Source: Bacillus sp. V3-13
GTDB lineage: Bacteria > Bacillota > Bacilli > Bacillales > Cytobacillaceae
Reading direction: 5' to 3'
DNA: 64,000 nucleotides
Assembly: GCF_002860165.1 (NCBI RefSeq)
Contig: NZ_PGUZ01000022.1
Coordinates: 1-64,000, forward strand
The notes beneath the pieces were generated by a model. The model was not told where the DNA came from and did not search any database. It saw only the letters and a program-made list of their open reading frames with translations. A program made the translations under genes and the position numbers. The stretch's first letter is position 1. Every line of letters starts with the position of its first letter. This document shows, one piece after another, positions 8,557 to 17,807 of this stretch.

Positions 8557-9318
8557 TTATACCTGGTCGCTTCCAAAGAAGCTTCGGAATGCTTGAATCG
8601 ATGTATCGCGATTCAAGGCGGCAATGGAAGTAGTCAAAGGAATTCCCTTCGGACATGATTGGACGCAGTTTTGTGAGTTACCGCAGTTGGCCAGCCCGCC
8701 GTCTCCCATAATCGCTTCGAGGCGTTCAGATTTGTTCATTTCACCGGTTGGGTGCGCATTGAACAAGCGAACCTGCGACAATGGTGCGGGACCAATAAAA
8801 TTAGATTTGCTGTTGACGTTCGGGCATGCTTCCAAACAAACGCCGCAAGTCATACATTTAGAAAGCTCGTATGCCCATTGCCGTTTTTTCTCAGGCATGC
8901 GCGGGCCTGGTCCTAAATCGTAGGTTCCATCGATTGGAATCCACGCTTTTACTTTTTTCAGAGAATCAAACATGCGGCTCCGGTCAACCTGGAGGTCGCG
9001 GACAACCGGGAATGTCCGCATCGGCTCAAGGCGGATCGGCTGTTCAAGCTGGTCAACCAGAGCTGTACATGATTGGCGCGGTTTTCCGTTAATCACCATC
9101 GAACAGGCTCCGCACACTTCTTCCAAACAGTTCATATCCCATGTAACCGGGGTCGTTTTCTCCCCTTTAACATTAACAGGGTTTCGGCGGATTTCCATCA
9201 ATGCCGAAATCACGTTCATATTAGGGCGGTATTCAAGTTCAAAAGTCTCCTGGTAAGGGGCTTGATCAGGGCTATCCTGGCGTGTTATTTCAAATCGGAC
9301 TGTTCTTTTCTCTGACAT
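8557..9318 (-). CDS. sdhB: Succinate dehydrogenase iron-sulfur subunit
   Basis: 253-residue subunit of respiratory complex II on the inner face of the membrane. It passes electrons from FAD in SdhA to the haem/quinone site in SdhC. Three cysteine clusters are visible: C64, C69, C72, C84 for [2Fe-2S]; C155, C158, C161, C165 and C212, C218, C222 for [4Fe-4S] and [3Fe-4S]. It starts 6 nt after sdhA, so translation is closely linked. It is last in sdhCAB and is followed by a strong terminator. Length and motifs are normal. Confidence 0.97.
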   Translation of the reverse strand: MSEKRTVRFEITRQDSPDQAPYQETFELEYRPNMNVISALMEIRRNPVNVKGEKTTPVTWDMNCLEEVCGACSMVINGKPRQSCTALVDQLEQPIRLEPMRTFPVVRDLQVDRSRMFDSLKKVKAWIPIDGTYDLGPGPRMPEKKRQWAYELSKCMTCGVCLEACPNVNSKSNFIGPAPLSQVRLFNAHPTGEMNKSERLEAIMGDGGLANCGNSQNCVQSCPKGIPLTTSIAALNRDTSIQAFRSFFGSDQV

Positions 9319-9324
9319 ACCTTG

Positions 9325-11082
9325 TTACTCCCCTTTCTTCTTCGAATAATCGCGCTTGCGCGGCGCGATTAAAGATGTATCGACATCTTCATAATGGAAG
9401 GCCGGTGCAGATTTTGCATCCACAAACTTCGCCATCGTTGTTTTCAGGAACTCCTCATCGTTTCGCTCGGGGAATTCCGGTTTATAATGGGCACCGCGGC
9501 TTTCATTACGGTTATAGGCACCGATCGTGATGACGCGGGCAAGCTGCAGCATATTTTGAAGCTGGCGTGTAAACACCGCACCCTGGTTGCTCCACTTCGC
9601 CGTATCATTAATATTGATATTTTCGTATCTTTCGAGCAGTTCAACGATTTTCTCATCGGTTTTTAATAGCTTGTCATTGTGGCGGACAACCGTGACGTTA
9701 TCCGTCATCCACTCGCCGAGCTCCTTATGAAGAACATAAGCATTTTCAGTTCCGTTTAAGGACATAATCTGGTTCCATTTCTCTTGCTCTTGCTGGACAT
9801 AGCCATCAAAAAGGGCAGACGAGATCGAATCAACGCTCTTTTCAAGGCCGCTTATATAACGAATTGCATTAGGTCCGGCAACCATTCCCCCGTATATTGC
9901 GGATAATAGCGAGTTTGCACCGAGGCGGTTGGCACCGTGCTGTGAATAATCACATTCACCGGCAGCAAATAAGCCGGGAATATTGGTCATTTGATCGTAA
10001 TCGACCCATAAACCGCCCATTGAATAATGAACCGCAGGGAAGATTTTCATCGGAACCTTGCGCGGATCATCACCCATGAATTTTTCATAGATTTCAATAA
10101 TTCCGCCCAGCTTTATATCAAGCTCTTTCGGATCTTTATGGGAAAGGTCAAGGTAAACCATGTTCTCGCCGTTGATCCCAAGCTTGAGATCGACACAGAC
10201 ATGGAAGATTTCCCTTGTTGCGATATCACGCGGCACAAGGTTTCCGTATGCAGGGTATTTTTCTTCAAGGAAATACCACGGTTTTCCGTCTTTATATGTC
10301 CAGACGCGTCCGCCTTCACCGCGGGCAGATTCACTCATCAGGCGCAGCTTATCATCACCCGGGATTGCCGTCGGGTGGATTTGAATAAATTCACCGTTCG
10401 CGTAATAGGCGCCTTGCTGGTACACGATCGAAGCCGCAGAACCTGTGTTGATAACAGAATTCGTTGATTTGCCAAAGATAATCCCCGGTCCGCCTGTCGC
10501 TAAAATGACAGCATCTCCAGGAAAAGATTTAATTTCCATGGAGGTTAAGTTTTGGGCAACTATACCGCGGCAAACTTGATCATCGTCAAGAACAGCCCCC
10601 AAAAACTCCCAGCCTTCATACTTGGTCACGAGACCTGACACCTCGTAGCGGCGCACCTGCTCGTCCAACGCATACAGCAGCTGCTGTCCTGTTGTTGCAC
10701 CGGCAAAAGCTGTGCGGTGATGCTGTGTTCCGCCAAAGCGGCGGAAGTCAAGCAGTCCTTCAGGTGTCCGGTTAAACATAACACCCATCCGGTCCAATAG
10801 GTGGATAATTCCCGGTGCCGCCTCGGTCATCGCCTTGACAGGAGGCTGATTAGCAAGGAAGTCTCCCCCGTATACAGTATCGTCGAAGTGCTCCCAAGGG
10901 GAGTCACCTTCCCCTTTCGTATTAACTGCCCCATTGATGCCGCCCTGGGCACATACAGAGTGGGAACGCTTCACCGGCACTAATGAAAATAATTCTACCG
11001 GCGTCCCCGCTTCCGCAACCTTAATGGTTGCCATTAAGCCGGCTAAACCGCCGCCGACTATGATCACTTTCCCTTTACTCAT
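9325..11082 (-). CDS. sdhA: Succinate dehydrogenase flavoprotein subunit
   Basis: 585-residue catalytic subunit that oxidises succinate to fumarate. The N-terminus has the FAD-binding GGGLAGLMATIK fold. HSVCAQGGINGA holds the histidine that normally binds FAD covalently. The substrate region has HPTAIPG, and EGGRVW with the catalytic Arg. The C-terminal part has HYSMGGLWVD and GANRLGANSLL. It is the middle gene of sdhCAB with a 58-nt gap after sdhC. The start ATG has a GGGGAGTGAG site upstream. Confidence 0.97.
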   Translation of the reverse strand: MSKGKVIIVGGGLAGLMATIKVAEAGTPVELFSLVPVKRSHSVCAQGGINGAVNTKGEGDSPWEHFDDTVYGGDFLANQPPVKAMTEAAPGIIHLLDRMGVMFNRTPEGLLDFRRFGGTQHHRTAFAGATTGQQLLYALDEQVRRYEVSGLVTKYEGWEFLGAVLDDDQVCRGIVAQNLTSMEIKSFPGDAVILATGGPGIIFGKSTNSVINTGSAASIVYQQGAYYANGEFIQIHPTAIPGDDKLRLMSESARGEGGRVWTYKDGKPWYFLEEKYPAYGNLVPRDIATREIFHVCVDLKLGINGENMVYLDLSHKDPKELDIKLGGIIEIYEKFMGDDPRKVPMKIFPAVHYSMGGLWVDYDQMTNIPGLFAAGECDYSQHGANRLGANSLLSAIYGGMVAGPNAIRYISGLEKSVDSISSALFDGYVQQEQEKWNQIMSLNGTENAYVLHKELGEWMTDNVTVVRHNDKLLKTDEKIVELLERYENININDTAKWSNQGAVFTRQLQNMLQLARVITIGAYNRNESRGAHYKPEFPERNDEEFLKTTMAKFVDAKSAPAFHYEDVDTSLIAPRKRDYSKKKGE

Positions 11083-11140
11083 CGTGACTCACTCCCCAAT
11101 CAGTAGTCCGTCCATATTAATCTATCGTTCTTGCTTTTGT

Positions 11141-11749
11141 TTAAACAAAGGCGGTCAGCGCGCGAATTCCAATAATAGAAAGCGCAATGAACACTCCAAG
11201 CGTTACATACGTGGAAATTCTTTGCGAACGCGGGCTTACGGTAATTCCCCAGCTAACAAAGAATGACCAGAGACCGTTAGCAAAATGGAATACAGTCGAA
11301 ATCACTCCGACTATGTAAAACCAGAACATAAATGGATTCGCGAGAATATTCTCCATCATCTCATAATTAACTTCTGCCCCGAAGGCCGCCGCCACACGTG
11401 TTTCCCAGACATGCCACGCAACGAAAATAAGCGTAATCACACCTGAAACGCGCTGGAGCATAAACATCCAGTTGCGGAAATAACCAAAACTGCTGACATT
11501 GTTTTTTGCAGTAAAAGCAATATAAAGTCCATAAATTGCATGAAACAATAACGGCAAATAAATTAAAAAGACTTCAAGGAAAATCCTGAATGGTAGACTT
11601 TCCATAAAATGTGCTGCGTTATTGAAGGACTCTTCTCCCCCGGTCGCAAAATGATTCACTGTCAAGTGCTGGATTAGGAATAACCCGACCGGAATGACTC
11701 CCAGCAACGAATGCAATCTCCGGTAAACAAACTCCCGACTGCCTGCCAT
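11141..11749 (-). CDS. sdhC: Succinate dehydrogenase cytochrome b558 subunit
   Basis: 202-residue membrane anchor of complex II with five predicted transmembrane helices and several helix-borne histidines (for example LIQHLTVNHF, FHAIYGLY, VAWHVWETR, VFHFANGLW) that serve as candidate ligands of two haem b groups. This is the single-subunit Firmicute type, which hands electrons to menaquinone. It is the first gene of sdhCAB; the ATG is preceded by AGGGGGG. A sigma-A promoter lies about 110 bp upstream. Confidence 0.96.
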   Translation of the reverse strand: MAGSREFVYRRLHSLLGVIPVGLFLIQHLTVNHFATGGEESFNNAAHFMESLPFRIFLEVFLIYLPLLFHAIYGLYIAFTAKNNVSSFGYFRNWMFMLQRVSGVITLIFVAWHVWETRVAAAFGAEVNYEMMENILANPFMFWFYIVGVISTVFHFANGLWSFFVSWGITVSPRSQRISTYVTLGVFIALSIIGIRALTAFV

Positions 11750-11858
11750 GAACTTACCCCCCTATTTTTTAAAAACTGACGCTCAGGTTTTTCGACAATC
11801 CCCTTCTGCCGGACTGCAACCTATCAAAATCAATTTTTTACAATTATGTGACATGTTC

Positions 11859-11887
11859 ATTTTACTCTCATCAACATAGAGCGTCAA
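11859..11887 (-). promoter_or_regulatory. Sigma-A promoter of sdhCAB
   Basis: Minus strand -35 TTGACG (11882-11887), 17-nt spacer, -10 TAAAAT (11859-11864). It leaves a 5' leader of about 100 nt before sdhC. Confidence 0.7.
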
Positions 11888-12198
11888 GAAAACGGATACA
11901 CAAAAATGTCTATATAAATAAAATTTTTAAAATATATTGATATTATTCCAGAACAGCCAAAATCAGCTTGGCAACACGTGATGCAGCAACAAAAAAATCG
12001 GTTAAATGGCATAAAAAACAAGATCGTAACATACAAAATATTTTTTTGGAAGTTTGCAATTTTTTGTTTGGAGGTATGGTAACGAATATATTAAAATAAC
12101 AATATTTTCTTGTTCATCGCCCGGTCTCTTTCCATAAAATTTAGCTTACTTTCAGCCGGAATTGTATATAATATATTTATAGAAAGAGGGGAAGCGCA
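11888..12198. other. AT-rich divergent intergenic region between sdhCAB and yslB
   Basis: No gene was found here. A good -10 for yslB (TATAAT, 12167-12172) is present on the plus strand without a convincing -35. GGAGGTATG near 12070 opens only a seven-codon frame and lacks proper spacing. The rest is A/T-rich sequence with no clear operator that I can name. Confidence 0.5.
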
Positions 12199-12651
12199 TT
12201 GAGTATTATTTCAGCAACAGAACAAACGGAAGAAGAACTTCCAACTGTAACTGAATTTGGCTACGAACTGATCAGGGAAACTCTGCTAACGGAACTGCTT
12301 GGCAACGATGGACCAGAAATTTTATACTGGGCGGGCAAGCGTTTAGCCCGTAAATACCCGTTAAACAATTTTGCAGAAATCGCCGCCTTTTTTAAACAGG
12401 CTGGTTGGGGCATCCTTACGATTGAAAAAGAGACAAAGCATGAATTGGATGCAGAATTGTACAACGGGCGGATTTTAAGAAAACCGAAATCGAAAGAAAG
12501 CGGCCATTTCCAGCTCGAAGCCGGCTTTCTCGCCGAGCAGATTGAGATGCAAAAGAACGCCGTTGCAGAAGCGTTTGAACATCCGCGCAAAAAAGGGGCA
12601 AAAGTCCATTTTACCGTTAAATGGGATATCAAGGATTCTGTTGATAGATAA
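12199..12651 (+). CDS. yslB: YslB family protein (DUF2507)
   Basis: 150-residue cytosolic protein conserved in Bacilli in this place between sdhC and lysC. The family has a compact fold similar to the V4R/TRAPP-like group, but no function is established. Visible features are GYELIRETLLTELLG near the N-terminus and the conserved ILYWAGKRLARKYPL. It starts at TTG with AGAGGGG upstream. It is the only plus-strand gene in the first 37 kb and shares a terminator with lysC. Confidence 0.85.
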   Translation: MSIISATEQTEEELPTVTEFGYELIRETLLTELLGNDGPEILYWAGKRLARKYPLNNFAEIAAFFKQAGWGILTIEKETKHELDAELYNGRILRKPKSKESGHFQLEAGFLAEQIEMQKNAVAEAFEHPRKKGAKVHFTVKWDIKDSVDR

Positions 12652-12691
12652 AAATCAAATCAGTTAGTTATTGCTGTCCCGCCTGTAAAAG

Positions 12692-12727
12692 AAAGCTTTC
12701 AAAGGTACCTGCCCTTTGAAAGCTTTT
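12692..12727. terminator. Bidirectional terminator between yslB and lysC
   Basis: AAAGCTTTCAAAGG and CCTTTGAAAGCTTT form a perfect stem, with T runs on the plus strand and A runs before it that suit both converging genes. Confidence 0.85.
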
Positions 12728-12745
12728 TTATTGTTGATGGGGCGC

Positions 12746-13240
12746 TTACAGCTGGACCTTGGTTCCTGAAAGCTCAAATGCCTTGTGCAACGCTTCAGTC
12801 GCCTTCAGCATTTGCTGTTCCTCTACTACTGCTGAAACTTTTATTTCTGACGTACTGACCATTTTAATTTGAATGCCGCTCGCTGCGAGCACCTCGAACA
12901 TCTCGGCTGCGACACCCGGGTTTGAAATCATGCCTGAACCGACAATTGAAACCTTCGCCAGGCCAGCTTCTGATTCGATTCGTTCATAATTCAGCACGCC
13001 CTTGTTATCTGCAAGCACCTGCAAAGCTTCCTGAAAATCTTCACTTTTAATCGAAAATGACAGGTTGGTGGTATCGGCTGACGTCGTGCTCTGGATAATA
13101 ATATCCACGTTTATCCTGTGTTTCGCCAGTGTTGAAAAAATGGTTGCCAGGCTTGTCAAAGAATTAGACAGCCCAAACACCGTCATTCTCGTAATTTCAT
13201 CTTCAAACGCCACCCCGCGTACAATTAAATTTTGTTCCAT
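12746..13240 (-). CDS. lysC: Aspartokinase II, beta subunit (internal in-frame start)
   Basis: The codon for M246 of LysC (MEQNLIVRG) is preceded by GAGGAGG with good spacing. In B. subtilis aspartokinase II is an alpha2-beta2 enzyme in which beta is made from an internal start at the same place. This 164-residue product contains only the two ACT regulatory domains. Confidence 0.8.
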   Translation of the reverse strand: MEQNLIVRGVAFEDEITRMTVFGLSNSLTSLATIFSTLAKHRINVDIIIQSTTSADTTNLSFSIKSEDFQEALQVLADNKGVLNYERIESEAGLAKVSIVGSGMISNPGVAAEMFEVLAASGIQIKMVSTSEIKVSAVVEEQQMLKATEALHKAFELSGTKVQL

Positions 13241-13975
13241 TGATACTTCCTCCTCGATGATTGTTCCTGCTTCACGTTCAATGCTGGACCGTACTTCCAG
13301 CGGCACATGGTAATTTTTCGCAAATTCAACCGCACGCGGATGAAGCACGCCCGCACCCAGATTAGCAAGCTCAAGCATTTCATCATAGGAGACGGAAAAA
13401 AGCTTGCGGGCCTCCTTTACATAGCGTGGATCTGTTGTGAACACGCCTGTTACATCCGTGTAAATATCGCATTTATCGGCATTCAATGCAGCCGCCAGGG
13501 CGACAGCGGTCGTATCGGATCCGCCCCTTCCAAGAGTGGTGATTTCGCCTTCTTCTGTTACCCCTTGAAATCCGGCGACAATGACAATTTTCCCGTTGTT
13601 AAGCTGCTCCTGAATCCTTTCCTTTTTGATATCAAGGATTCGCGCATTTCCATGAATTGGCTCTGTGGCAATTCCCGCCTGCCAGCCCGTAAAGGACACG
13701 GCATCATGGCCCTTTTTATTCAAAGCCATTGATAACAGGGAAATCGTGACCTGCTCCCCGGTTGTCAGAAGCATATCCATTTCACGTTTGTTCGGCTGTG
13801 CGGAAATTTGTTTGGCAAGACCGACAAGTTCATCAGTCGTTTTTCCCATCGCCGAAACAACGACAACAACATCATTTCCCCTTTGTTTTTCTTCGATCAC
13901 CCGTTCTGCTGCATTCAGAATCCGTTCGACGCTGCCGACGGAGGTTCCCCCAAATTTTTGAACAATTAAACCCAC
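12746..13975 (-). CDS. lysC: Aspartokinase II, alpha subunit (with internal beta start)
   Basis: 409-residue enzyme that phosphorylates aspartate in the first step of lysine, methionine and threonine synthesis. N-terminal kinase domain begins KFGGTSVGSVERI; TTLGRGGSDTTAVALA forms the active site; two ACT domains fill the C-terminal 160 residues and bind the feedback inhibitor. Its leader carries a lysine riboswitch and its own promoter, which overlaps the end of uvrC. The frame has a second, strongly primed start at M246 that makes the beta subunit. Confidence 0.96.
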   Translation of the reverse strand: MGLIVQKFGGTSVGSVERILNAAERVIEEKQRGNDVVVVVSAMGKTTDELVGLAKQISAQPNKREMDMLLTTGEQVTISLLSMALNKKGHDAVSFTGWQAGIATEPIHGNARILDIKKERIQEQLNNGKIVIVAGFQGVTEEGEITTLGRGGSDTTAVALAAALNADKCDIYTDVTGVFTTDPRYVKEARKLFSVSYDEMLELANLGAGVLHPRAVEFAKNYHVPLEVRSSIEREAGTIIEEEVSMEQNLIVRGVAFEDEITRMTVFGLSNSLTSLATIFSTLAKHRINVDIIIQSTTSADTTNLSFSIKSEDFQEALQVLADNKGVLNYERIESEAGLAKVSIVGSGMISNPGVAAEMFEVLAASGIQIKMVSTSEIKVSAVVEEQQMLKATEALHKAFELSGTKVQL

Positions 13976-14111
13976 TGTTTCCCCTTCTTTCTGTTAATTC
14001 CTATAGCTGTTATCCGGTCTGTATTCCGGGTCTTTCACGCTTTTTTTAAAAGCCTGTCCAGCACCTTTGAATTCGTGATTCCGCATTTTCCGGTGCAAAA
14101 CCGGCAACAAA

Positions 14112-14140
14112 AAAAGCAATGAGATAACTATCCCATTGCT
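14112..14140 (-). terminator. Riboswitch-controlled terminator before lysC
   Basis: AGCAATGGGATAG pairs with its partner ending CTCATTGCT on the minus strand, followed by seven T residues. It is the expression platform downstream of the lysine aptamer. Confidence 0.8.
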
Positions 14141-14199
14141 GTGACGGACGTAAACAATAATAGGGACAAGCAGCTTCAGGCTTGTTTCCTTAAAAGTAC

Positions 14200-14385
14200 G
14201 CATGCACAGTGAGATAGCTCTCCAAGACGATGTCTTGACAATCCTGCATTTTTTCAATTCAGGACCAGCAAAGAAACGAATGAGCATTTCTTCACTTCGG
14301 CAAATTCCCCTTTCAAAGCTTTTCACAGAAGCTCACCCTTCTCCAAGCTTTTACTGATGAAATTTGCACCTCTACCTTCACTTTA
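14200..14385 (-). ncRNA. Lysine riboswitch (L box) aptamer
   Basis: The minus strand between the lysC promoter and lysC carries the conserved L-box blocks in order: GAAGGTAGAGGTGC, CAGTAA, GAAAGGGGAA with TTTGCCGAAG, CTGGTCCTG, and GGAGAGCTATCTCACTG closing the basal stem. Lysine binding is expected to favour the downstream terminator and shut off aspartokinase. Confidence 0.93.
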
Positions 14386-14421
14386 ACGCTCTAAAGTGAT
14401 GTTAATATCAAAGTTTGCTTT

Positions 14422-14450
14422 ATTATAGCACGGGTTCAAAAAGCTGACAA
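14422..14450 (-). promoter_or_regulatory. Sigma-A promoter of lysC
   Basis: Minus strand -35 TTGTCA (14445-14450), 17-nt spacer, -10 TATAAT (14422-14427). The -35 element nearly touches the uvrC stop codon. Confidence 0.85.
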
Positions 14451-14452
14451 TG

Positions 14453-16225
14453 TCATTGCTGTAATTTTTCGAACAAATCTGCTGCTACATTCGCGGGAAG
14501 CCCGGCAGCCACCAGTTCTTCCAGCGAAGCCTCCCGCATTTTTTTCACAGATCCAAAATGCTTCAGCAAGCCTTTTTTCCGCTTCTCACCAATTCCCGGA
14601 ATGTCATCAAGCAAAGATTGAAAAAGCCCTTTACCGCGAATTTGGCGATGAAAGGTGATCGCAAAGCGATGGACCTCGTCCTGAATGCGCTGCAGCAAAT
14701 AAAATTCCTGGCTGTTCCGCTCAAGCGAAATGACCTGAAGCGGAGTTCCGAACAGGAGCTGGGAAGTCCGGTGTTTGTCATCCTTCACAAGGCCGGAAAT
14801 CGGAATATCAAGGCCGAGCTCATTCTCCAGCACATCCCTGACGGCTTCAATATGGCCTTTGCCTCCGTCAATAATAATCAAATCGGGCAATGGGAGGCCT
14901 TCCTTCAACACCCTTGAATACCGTCTCCAGGCTACTTCGCGCATTGATTCATAGTCATCAGGCCCTTGGACTGTTTTTATTTTATACTTGCGGTATTCTT
15001 TCTTTTCTGCCTTTCCATCAATAAAAACGACGAGTGCCGATACCGGGTTTGTTCCCTGGATATTCGAATTATCAAAAGCCTCAATCCGGTGCGGTGTATA
15101 GATGCCCAGCGCTGCGCCGAGATTTTCGACCGCTTTAATCGTTCTTTCCTCATCGCGTTCGATCAGCGAAAATTTTTCCGCAAGGGCGATTTCCGCATTT
15201 TTCATGGCAAGCTTAACAAGCTCCTTTTTTTGTCCGCGCTGCGGCTTTAAGACCTTCACTTGAAGGAGCTCCTCCGCCATTTGTGTATTAATCGAATCCG
15301 GCACTAATATTTCCTTCGGTTTAAAATGGTTCGCTTTTTCGTAAAACTGCCCCAAAAAGGTGAGCAGTTCTTCTTCCGGCTCATTATAAACCGGAAACAG
15401 CGAAACATCCCGTTCGATTAACTTGCCCTGCCTGACAAAGAAAACCTGGACACACATCCAGCCTTTATCGACTGCATAGCCAAACACATCTCTGTCGGTG
15501 AAGTCGGTCGTCGTCATTTTTTGCTTTTCCATCGTTGCTTCGATATGGGCGATCTTGTCGCGGTATTCCTTCGCCCTTTCAAAATCAAGCTCTTCAGCTG
15601 CGGCAGCCATTTTCTCCGATAATTCCGCTTTGATTTCTTTATAACCGCCGTTCAAAAAACGGATGATTTCATCGGTGATATTTTTATATTCCTCTTCGCC
15701 AACCGGCTTCACACATGGTGCCAAACACTGCCCGAGGTGATAGTACAGGCAAACCCGGTCCGGCATTGTCGAACATTTGCGGAGTGGATAGATTCTGTCA
15801 AGCAGCTTTTTCGTTTCGTTCGCTGCCTGAACGTTCGCGTACGGGCCAAAGTACTTCCCTTTGTCCTTTTTTACGTTTCTCGTAATGATCAGCCGCGGAT
15901 GGCGTTCGGCGGTGAGCTTGATAAAGGGGTAGCTTTTGTCATCCTTCAGCATCACATTATACTTTGGATCGTATTTCTTGATTAAGTTCAATTCAAGAAT
16001 CAAAGCTTCAATATCCGAAGAAGTCACAATATATTCGAAGTCTTCAATTTCGTTTACAAGCCTGAACGTTTTTCCGTCATGCGAACCGGTAAAGTAGGAA
16101 CGAATCCTGTTTTTTAAAACCTTCGCTTTTCCGACATAAATAATCGTCCCCTGCCGGTCTTTCATCAAATAACATCCGGGCTGGTCGGGAAGAAGCATCA
16201 GTTTATTTTTGATCATTTCATTCAT
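14453..16225 (-). CDS. uvrC: Excinuclease ABC subunit C
   Basis: 590-residue endonuclease that makes both incisions in UvrABC nucleotide excision repair. N-terminal GIY-YIG domain ([25 protein letters not shown]), a UVR domain for UvrB contact ([16 protein letters not shown]), an RNase H-like 5' nuclease domain ([20 protein letters not shown]) and a C-terminal helix-hairpin-helix ([17 protein letters not shown]). The start is MNEMIKNK with AAGGAGGTGGACAG upstream; the frame is open for 36 more codons but that part belongs to the preceding gene. It overlaps the GT-C gene by 8 nt (ATGAATGA), unusual coupling of DNA repair to an envelope gene. Confidence 0.96.
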   Translation of the reverse strand: MNEMIKNKLMLLPDQPGCYLMKDRQGTIIYVGKAKVLKNRIRSYFTGSHDGKTFRLVNEIEDFEYIVTSSDIEALILELNLIKKYDPKYNVMLKDDKSYPFIKLTAERHPRLIITRNVKKDKGKYFGPYANVQAANETKKLLDRIYPLRKCSTMPDRVCLYYHLGQCLAPCVKPVGEEEYKNITDEIIRFLNGGYKEIKAELSEKMAAAAEELDFERAKEYRDKIAHIEATMEKQKMTTTDFTDRDVFGYAVDKGWMCVQVFFVRQGKLIERDVSLFPVYNEPEEELLTFLGQFYEKANHFKPKEILVPDSINTQMAEELLQVKVLKPQRGQKKELVKLAMKNAEIALAEKFSLIERDEERTIKAVENLGAALGIYTPHRIEAFDNSNIQGTNPVSALVVFIDGKAEKKEYRKYKIKTVQGPDDYESMREVAWRRYSRVLKEGLPLPDLIIIDGGKGHIEAVRDVLENELGLDIPISGLVKDDKHRTSQLLFGTPLQVISLERNSQEFYLLQRIQDEVHRFAITFHRQIRGKGLFQSLLDDIPGIGEKRKKGLLKHFGSVKKMREASLEELVAAGLPANVAADLFEKLQQ

Positions 16226-17753
16226 TCTGTCCACCTCCTTCGTTGCTTTTCCATTTATATAAAGTGATGTCGGAATAAACCGGATCAAATAGCTCATTTG
16301 AATTGAATTCTGCGATTTTTTCAAGCTTTCCATCCAGGTTTATTCCCTGGGCATGAAATCCCTTCACAACCTTATCTGTCAGTAAAATATTCCGGTCAGA
16401 ATAAACCGCGGAATCATGTTGGAATACTTGAAAAGTTTCAAGCCGCTTATGGGGAAATGAAGCATCCAGGTATTTTAATACCCTTGTTTCCTCCCATGTA
16501 TAAACGACTATTTTCCGGTTGCTTTGTTCAAGATAGCCGGCCATTTGCAGGACCGCCGGCGCATTGGTTGCCTGCTCTTTCACAAGCCTTGCTGATTGCA
16601 CAACCTGCGCCGCTAAAATAATAACTAAAATCCCGGTTATAAGCGGGTGTTTCCGGCGAGATAGCATAAAAACCAGTATAACAAAAAGGAATAAAACCGT
16701 TAATGGGAGAATATGCCTTGGTTTATCTATATTTTGCGCCAGCAGCGCCCAGATAAAGTAAACAAAGAACAATAAGGCCGGAAGCCTTAAAAATCGGCTT
16801 TGCATAAAAATTTTCGGCCTGAATCCATACAAAAATAACAAAAAAAGCAATCCATACAAACAGCCCAATAACACGGATTGAGCCGAAATTCCCGTCCAAA
16901 AGAAATTATCGATAACGAGCTGCCCGGCCCTGGCGGCAACCGATTCACTTCCAGGTGCCACGGCGCCGCCCCAGCTCTGAAAATGTCCGCTAGTAAAGCT
17001 AAGCGACAGTTTAATGAACCCGGGCAAACCACCTTCCGAGACAATAATTGCGATTACCCATACGAGCTGGAAAATGACCGCCACTGCTGATAGACCAAAG
17101 ATTTGCCTGAGCGAAAGCTGGTTCGTTCTCCTTTTTATATAAAAAAGATAAATGGCACCGATTGAAAATGGCAGATAAGATAAGCGAATCCCCAACATGA
17201 TGCTTAACAAAAAAAGCGGCAGGATCATAAACAATATCCGCTTTCTGATCAAAGCGACTTGCAGGCTCCATAAATACCACCATATAAACGCAAGAGCAGC
17301 ACCTTCCGAGATCGGCTGGTTTACCATTACAAGACAATAGCTTGCAGTATATAACACGGCAGTCATCAACGCGGAAATTTCCCTGGCCAGATGGACTCTT
17401 GCTAATTTGTAGATTGGGTACAGGGAACTCACGTAACAAAGAATATTAAAAAGAGTCAATGCCTGGGCCGGATTTTCGACGAACAAGTGGACAAGCTTCC
17501 CCCCTAAAATAAAATAGGGATAGCCCGGAAAATGGGGCTGCATAGCCATTATATCGTATCTTTGCAATCCAAGCGTGAAATCTACCTGATCCCATGTCGA
17601 CGCAAACGGATTGGGATAAACAAGCTGAACCGCAATGACTGTAATGATAGAAATCAGGCTGAACAAGTACAGGAAAGCCGGAGAGAAGAAATGGCGCCCG
17701 GCCAGATTACGAATCCTTTGCAAATCATCACCATCTTTACACAATATCTTCAA
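16218..17753 (-). CDS. Multi-pass membrane glycosyltransferase, GT-C type
   Basis: About 511 residues with 10-12 predicted membrane helices. The early acidic motif STWDQVDF after the first helix and the following [11 protein letters not shown] are typical of GT-C enzymes that use polyprenyl-phosphate sugars (GT39/PMT-like), placing the active site outside the membrane; a soluble domain follows residue 400. It probably transfers a sugar delivered by the GT2 product at 19652-20413. The start is uncertain: the frame opens at TTG right beside a terminator hairpin, no clear ribosome site is present, and other TTG codons occur within 11 codons. Its stop overlaps uvrC. Confidence 0.75.
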   Translation of the reverse strand: MKILCKDGDDLQRIRNLAGRHFFSPAFLYLFSLISIITVIAVQLVYPNPFASTWDQVDFTLGLQRYDIMAMQPHFPGYPYFILGGKLVHLFVENPAQALTLFNILCYVSSLYPIYKLARVHLAREISALMTAVLYTASYCLVMVNQPISEGAALAFIWWYLWSLQVALIRKRILFMILPLFLLSIMLGIRLSYLPFSIGAIYLFYIKRRTNQLSLRQIFGLSAVAVIFQLVWVIAIIVSEGGLPGFIKLSLSFTSGHFQSWGGAVAPGSESVAARAGQLVIDNFFWTGISAQSVLLGCLYGLLFLLFLYGFRPKIFMQSRFLRLPALLFFVYFIWALLAQNIDKPRHILPLTVLFLFVILVFMLSRRKHPLITGILVIILAAQVVQSARLVKEQATNAPAVLQMAGYLEQSNRKIVVYTWEETRVLKYLDASFPHKRLETFQVFQHDSAVYSDRNILLTDKVVKGFHAQGINLDGKLEKIAEFNSNELFDPVYSDITLYKWKSNEGGGQNE

Positions 17754-17757
17754 TGCA

Positions 17758-17789
17758 AAAAGTACAAGGCGGATTACCTTGTACTTTTT
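17758..17789. terminator. Terminator after the FTR1 permease gene
   Basis: Perfect stem AAAAGTACAAGG / CCTTGTACTTTT with T runs on both strands. It separates the Fur-controlled pair from the GT-C gene, whose frame starts 5 nt beyond it. Confidence 0.8.
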
Positions 17790-17807
17790 GCACTGAAAAA
17801 AATCCTT

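Noticed and set aside
12070-12110. Seven-codon frame after GGAGGT upstream of yslB
   Set aside because: The ribosome site directly touches the ATG, leaving no spacing, and the product would be only seven residues.
13994-14326. 110-residue minus-strand frame upstream of lysC
   Set aside because: It lies wholly in the lysine riboswitch leader, including the terminator stem. The RNA signals explain the sequence.
16226-16333. 36-residue N-terminal extension of UvrC
   Set aside because: It lies inside the GT-C gene; the AAGGAGGTGG site and the family N-terminus both place the start at 16225.
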